Shown in pieces: positions 59,795 through 64,000 of a stretch of 64,000 nt of DNA (positions are counted from its first letter, which is position 1; each line of letters opens with the position of its first letter). Both the position numbers and the translations under genes were made by a program. Source of the stretch: Bufo bufo (lineage: Eukaryota > Chordata > Amphibia > Anura > Bufonidae); NCBI RefSeq assembly GCF_905171765.1, contig NC_053390.1, positions 507,521,444 through 507,585,443 on the forward strand, given 5' to 3'. The notes beneath the pieces were generated by a model. That model had not been told where the DNA came from, made no database searches, and saw only the letters and a list, made by a program, of their open reading frames with translations.

Positions 59795-61446
59795 TAGTAG
59801 TGAAGGACGAACATCTGCGTAGCGGTTCGCAAACGCGATCAAATGTTCGAACCGAAAGTTCGCGGCAGGGCCCATTCATTTTAATGGCAGGCGAACCCGA
59901 AAAACCTTCAGCTCATATTTGCAGCCAAGAAATAATTACTAGAAGTGCACAAATGGTCCCACAACACGGACAGTGACATACCAGATGTATTATTCGAATT
60001 TGCGATCTCCATTCATTTTTGTTTTCAATGCGAAATATCGGCAATATAATTTTGGTGTACGCACTATAAAGAAAGTATATTGGTATAACAACCCCGCTTC
60101 AATCTGTTTTTTTGGGGGACGACTGGTATATCACACCAGTAGAAATTTGTTCCAATAACGCTTGTCCCTCTATATACCTGCAGTATCGCAGCAGAACCGC
60201 ACACAACTGCCGCACAATACAAATGCACTATAATATACTTTCTAACATAGAAAGTATATACTAACATTGTAGAAGGAAGGCAATCCATTAGAATATACAT
60301 GAAGATAAAAACGTAACCTTTAATAATTTTACTATGAGGGTCCATTCACACATCTAAGTGTTTTGCAGATCCGCAAAACACAGACACCGGCAATGTGCAT
60401 TCCGCAATTTGTGGACCGCACATCGCCGACACTATAATAGAAAATGCCTAATCTTGTCTGCAATTGCGGACAAGAATAGGACATGTTCTATTTTTTTGCA
60501 GAAGCACAGATGCGGAAGTGCAGATCCGCGGACAGCACATTCCGGCCCCATTGAAAATGAATGGGTCTGCACACGTTCCGCAAAATTGCGGAACGGACGC
60601 GGATGTATGAATGGAAAAGATATCGCTCAAAATGAAAATAAATGAAATTATTAAAGTTAACCAAAAAGCATAGATGTGGTAGGCAATAACAAGTGGTCGG
60701 CGGCACTAAATCAGGTGCTCGGCAGCAACAAATCAGAAACCATATGTCCTACCACAATCCGGGGGGTTCCAGTGCACATCCATGAATACCGGAGGGAAAG
60801 CAAAAACAATCTATCCCTGGGCTAAATGATGTGGTATTGAAGGACAGGGTGGGCAAAGAACTGTCCCTGATACCGCCCTACAGGGGGGTGCTATTCTGGC
60901 CCCGATAGAATAACCACAGACTACCCGCCCTGTTAAGAGCAACCCCGTCTGGAACCTTACCCTATATAAAAATGGCTTGAGTAAGCCCCTAGGCCCCTGA
61001 CTTACAGGTGATCACTATATAGATCTATGGTGTTTTTGACTCATTATAAAAGTATATTATAAGTATATCGCACCCCTCTGTGTATCACACATCGATAGCA
61101 CACCTATACTAGTGCTTAAAATGACTTGTGGCCCTATTAGCTAACGTTTGGTGTCCCTAACAGCCTGTCCCTGCTCCACACAGCAACCTCTCCCTACACT
61201 GGCAAAACACTGAATGTAAAATGGCGGCCAGATCAAGTTTATTTATAAGGTAGGGGGTATGTCCATGTGCTGAAATGTCTCAATTGGCTGTCCTGTACCA
61301 CCTGATGGATGTGTCATGGGTCAAAGTTCTTCACAATGTAAAAGAATATGGCGGGCGTGAATTTCTCCATATGTTCGGCGAATCGCGAACACGCAAAGTT
61401 CACCACGAAACGACCGGCGGGCGAACCGCAAGGACATCTTTAGTGT
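59795..61446. mobile_element. Non-autonomous hAT-like element
   Basis: The left end region agtagtgaaggacgaacatctgcg and the right end region gcgaaccgcaaggacatctttagtgtc carry an inverse pair of gttcgcg/cgcgaac-rich blocks. The subterminal gaacccga, gttcgaac and ttcggcgaatcgcg motifs are frequent. No transposase is visible. A second MITE lies inside at 60343-60617. Confidence 0.55.
60343..60617. repeat. G/C-rich MITE nested in hAT-like element
   Basis: The ends gtccattcacacatctaagtg and gcggatgtatgaatgga are partly inverse, with interior ccgcaaaacac and gttccgcaaaattgcggaac. It is related to 34037-34300. Confidence 0.6.
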
Positions 61447-62462
61447 CTAGTCCTGCACCACATTTATCATCCAGCCTGACTCACTGTGATACATCTGTTG
61501 CAGGGCTAGAGAGTAAGTTTACGCCATCTATAGGATTAGTAAAGTTGCCCCAGTGTTAGTCTCGGCAAGGGTGTGTGGAAAATAATCAATACTGAGGGGT
61601 TGCTTCATACAAATGGGTTCAGACCAAGCTGGCTGCTTCAGGTAGAACCCATTGTGACTCCTCTCCAGACTCCTTTTACTGAATCAGAGGCTACAACTAG
61701 ACGTCACGTGTCAGATAAGCTACGGCATACATCACACACCGTTTTGACAGGAGACAACCTACAATACCTTAACCTCTTAAAGCAGTTAATGGCCATTTGA
61801 ACTCTCCTCCCCATAGGCCAGCAACAACGACTAGCTAAAATATTAAGTCATCTGCATCAGCATTACTAGCAAATTTCTTAAAGCAAACAAAACAGTCCCC
61901 ACAGATTGTAGGGAAGGTGCTGCCACCTCCCAACAAGCCAACATCTCACTGGTTTATTCTTCCCTTTAGAAACCTTAGACTGTTAGTGTCCCATAATTCT
62001 GTATTAACACCACATATGTAAGGAGACTGCCAAAGCATAAAAAAAAAATAAAAAAAAATGGGGGCAAGCATGCCGATTTTCTGCCCAGACAGTCTAAATC
62101 TGCCAGAACCACCTCTGAAAAGTAGGGACAGTTATCTGCCCCTTTTCACAAATGCCTAAAAGTGCACGCCACACATTTTCAGTAGTGGCCCACTGCCTAG
62201 CCTATGATGGGGCCCTACAACAACATCAAAGTGGGGAAAGAGGAAACTGGCTGACTTGCCTAGGAGGTCTTCCCAGCCACCTGAAGCATCTATAATAAAT
62301 TGGGCAGTCTGTCAAATAAGCAGCCCAGTTTTTATATAGACGCAGAGGCTGGTTGAGATGTTGTACACGCCTGTCTATATATAGTGCAGTCGGTGTTCTC
62401 CACCATGTGCCACTTGTGCAGATCCACCAGAAATCCACCTTCAGAAACCAAGTGTGTGTTAA
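61447..62462. other. Intron sequence, nothing recognised
   Basis: Part of the w1-w2 intron. An A-rich tract lies at 62040-62060; otherwise no supported feature. Confidence 0.5.
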
Positions 62463-62878
62463 CTAGGGATGAACAAATAGACTTTGGATGAAACATCCGA
62501 AGTAGATTCGCATAAAACTTTGTTCCAATACTGTACGGAGCAGAAGCTCTGTACAGTATTCTTACGTATTGGCTCCAATGAGCCGAAGTTATTGCTTCGC
62601 GAAGTCTTACAAGACTTCGCATAATAACTTCATAAATTAATTTCTACAGTAAAAAAAACACATTTCCAGAACTCTGGTTTGGTTCCAAAGTACCACTTCA
62701 GGAAATTGTTTTTTTTACAGTACAAATTTATGCGAAGTCTCGCAAGACTTTGCGAAGCAATAACTTAGGCTCATCGGAGCCAATACATTCTAATACTGTA
62801 CAACGCTCCTGCTCCGTACAGTGTTAGAACGAAGTTTTATGCGAATAGACTTCGGATGTTATAAAAACGTCCTAAAAC
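62463..62878. repeat. Long foldback MITE
   Basis: The arms, agactttggatgaaacatccgaag with cgcataaaactttgtt and gagcagaag, are mirrored by ctccgtacagtgttagaacgaagttttatgcg and agacttcggatgtt. The inner arms contain gcgaagtcttacaagacttcgc palindromes. It has no coding capacity. Confidence 0.85.
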
Positions 62879-63182
62879 TTTGTTACAATTCCCCATGATT
62901 TAACATACCTGCTTGCTGTCAATGAGTGTAAGCATTTATTTCTTACTTACATTTAGAGGATGAAAGCTTATCAGATGACAAATGTAAACTAAATGTTTCT
63001 TCCAATAATTGACAGCAAGCAGTCCAGTTAGTTAGATTTCAATTTACTCACCTGTTTAGCAAGAAACACCAATTTTAATAACCCACAGTAACATGGTAGT
63101 GTAAGCAAATATTGTAAAAAAGGAAGCATATTTCAGTGAAAATTACAATCTTTACTATAGATACAAAGAACATTAGCATTAC

Positions 63183-63351
63183 CTTTTTTGTGGAAAGACA
63201 ATAAGCTGATCGGGCACAATGCTCTTTTCAAGGATGTGGACATAGCCCCGCCCATCTGTCAGTCCTACAGAAATGGTTTTGGTGACACTACTTGCCCAAT
63301 AGAGCTGTCCTGTAAGCCAGTCTACAGCTAAACTGTTAACATTGCTAACAT
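63183..63351 (-). CDS. LRP exon w1: YWTD propeller blade
   Basis: 169-nt exon, the most 5' one found here. The acceptor cag lies at 63352-63354 and the donor gtaatg at 63177-63182. It enters in phase 1 and leaves in phase 2. It encodes a propeller blade with NSLAVDWLTGQLYWASS, the usual A-V-D-W-x-x-x-x-L-Y-W core, followed by DGRGYVHILEKSIVPDQL. It joins in frame to w2 (58536-58704). Upstream exons must lie beyond 64000. Confidence 0.93.
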
Positions 63352-64000
63352 CTGCAATAAAGAAAAAAAAATAAAAAAATCCATTGCTATTCACAAAGAG
63401 AAGCATACTAACATTGGTAAATTTTTTTCCCCATTCAGGGGGAAGGGGGGGGGGGGGCAAGATTGCATAATTTTTCTGGTTCTTTGCCAGAACCAGGCTT
63501 TACCAAGCTGTTACCACACATTCCTTTCTTGGTGTTCGTTTTAGCGTGTTAAACACACACACACACACACACACACACCCCTAGTAAGCCACTTGATAGA
63601 TAGTCTATCAAGGCTCAAAAACGGGGAATCTGACAAGCCTAAAGAACTGTATTCAGGTTCCACGAAGCTACCATATTTTTAATTCTAGGCTTCAGCCCAT
63701 CTGCAGCTTTAAAGAACCTAGAAACCCAGGGGACATCAAAGACTGGTGTTATAAAGGGCACCCGGGGCAGACACCTGAACTTTTAGAGTGTTTGGGGAGA
63801 GACCCATATCCCTCTCATTTTGGATTTTCTTCAGGATGGTTTGGATATTAGGAGAAGACTGGTTAAACCTGTCACCACTCCAGGAGGCGAACTTCTTCCA
63901 AAACCTTAAGATATGCTTTAGAGGTATTGAACTTCCTACTAATCATTAGGGTACCCACAACCCTCTAAAATAGACAGACCTAGGAGGCTTGACTGTTCAG
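63352..64000. other. Intron upstream of exon w1
   Basis: Contains an A-rich stretch, a G-run at about 63435-63457 and an (AC)n microsatellite at 63552-63578. No further LRP exon was recognised up to the window edge. Confidence 0.6.
63552..63578. repeat. (AC)n microsatellite
   Basis: About 13 uninterrupted AC units. Confidence 0.95.

Larger units (their letters stand above)
6853..63351 (-). other. Partial LDL-receptor-related protein (LRP) gene, 23 internal exons
   Basis: Gene-level entry. Twenty-three GT-AG exons on the minus strand chain in phase to give 4656 coding bases (about 1552 codons) with no internal stop. The modules seen are LDL-receptor class A repeats with C-D-G-x-x-D-C-x-D-G-S-D-E cores, EGF modules, one calcium-binding EGF starting D-I-N-E-C, and YWTD beta-propeller blades (LYWT, IYWS, VYWT variants). 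This combination is diagnostic of the giant endocytic LRP family (LRP1, LRP1B, LRP2/megalin, LRP13), single-pass plasma-membrane receptors that internalise lipoproteins, vitellogenin, protease-inhibitor complexes and other ligands through calcium-caged LDLa modules and release them in endosomes with help from the propellers. The gene is open at both ends of the window: no signal peptide, transmembrane segment or NPxY tail is present. Intron phase is mostly 1, as expected for exon-shuffled extracellular modules. The paralogue is not assigned. Confidence 0.93.

Overview
This window looks like vertebrate, most likely anuran (frog or toad), nuclear DNA. It has GT-AG spliced coding exons, very long introns, and a repeat load typical of amphibian genomes: several Tc1/mariner elements, hAT elements, a DIRS-type tyrosine-recombinase retrotransposon, Penelope-like elements, L1/Tx1-like and CR1/L2-like LINE tails, and many foldback MITEs. 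No prokaryotic gene, CRISPR array, tRNA or rRNA was recognised. The species call is an inference from repeat content.

One host gene runs through almost the whole window on the minus strand. I assembled 23 internal exons (63351 down to 6853) encoding about 1552 codons of a giant LDL-receptor-related protein (LRP) ectodomain. All exon phases chain without a break. In protein order the modules are: the end of a YWTD beta-propeller (exons w1-w3), an EGF module (w4), a divergent second propeller (w5-w7), an EGF module (w8), a cluster of seven LDL-receptor class A modules (w9-w13), EGF plus calcium-binding EGF (w13-w14), a YWTD propeller (w15-w18), EGF (w19), another YWTD propeller (w19-w22), and EGF plus the first LDLa of a further cluster (w23). 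The signal peptide, 5' exons, transmembrane segment and cytoplasmic tail lie outside the window. The paralogue (LRP1, LRP1B, LRP2, or an egg-yolk-receptor type such as LRP13) cannot be settled from sequence alone.

Layout from the low-coordinate end. 1-6852: MITEs, a TTAA-ended foldback element, a dead Tc1 element and a short-TIR element with tandem repeats. 7175-12680: a foldback MITE broken by a hAT MITE and by a 4.67 kb hAT transposon carrying a decayed BED/hATC transposase. 13374-36812: most of the host exons, with intronic LINE, Tc1 and MITE insertions. 37045-57642: one 20.8 kb intron (36813-57642) filled with two head-to-head Penelope-like copies, one of them broken by Tc1 insertions, and then a DIRS element whose tyrosine-recombinase frame is split by two abutting TTAA insertions. 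57643-63351: three further host exons with hAT-type and foldback repeats between them.

I found no convincing new defence, biosynthetic or regulatory system. The most interesting material is the LRP ectodomain itself, the abutting TTAA insertions inside the DIRS element, the inverted Penelope pair, an almost loop-free 221-bp palindrome, and a LINE plus long A-tract sitting beside a weak host splice donor.
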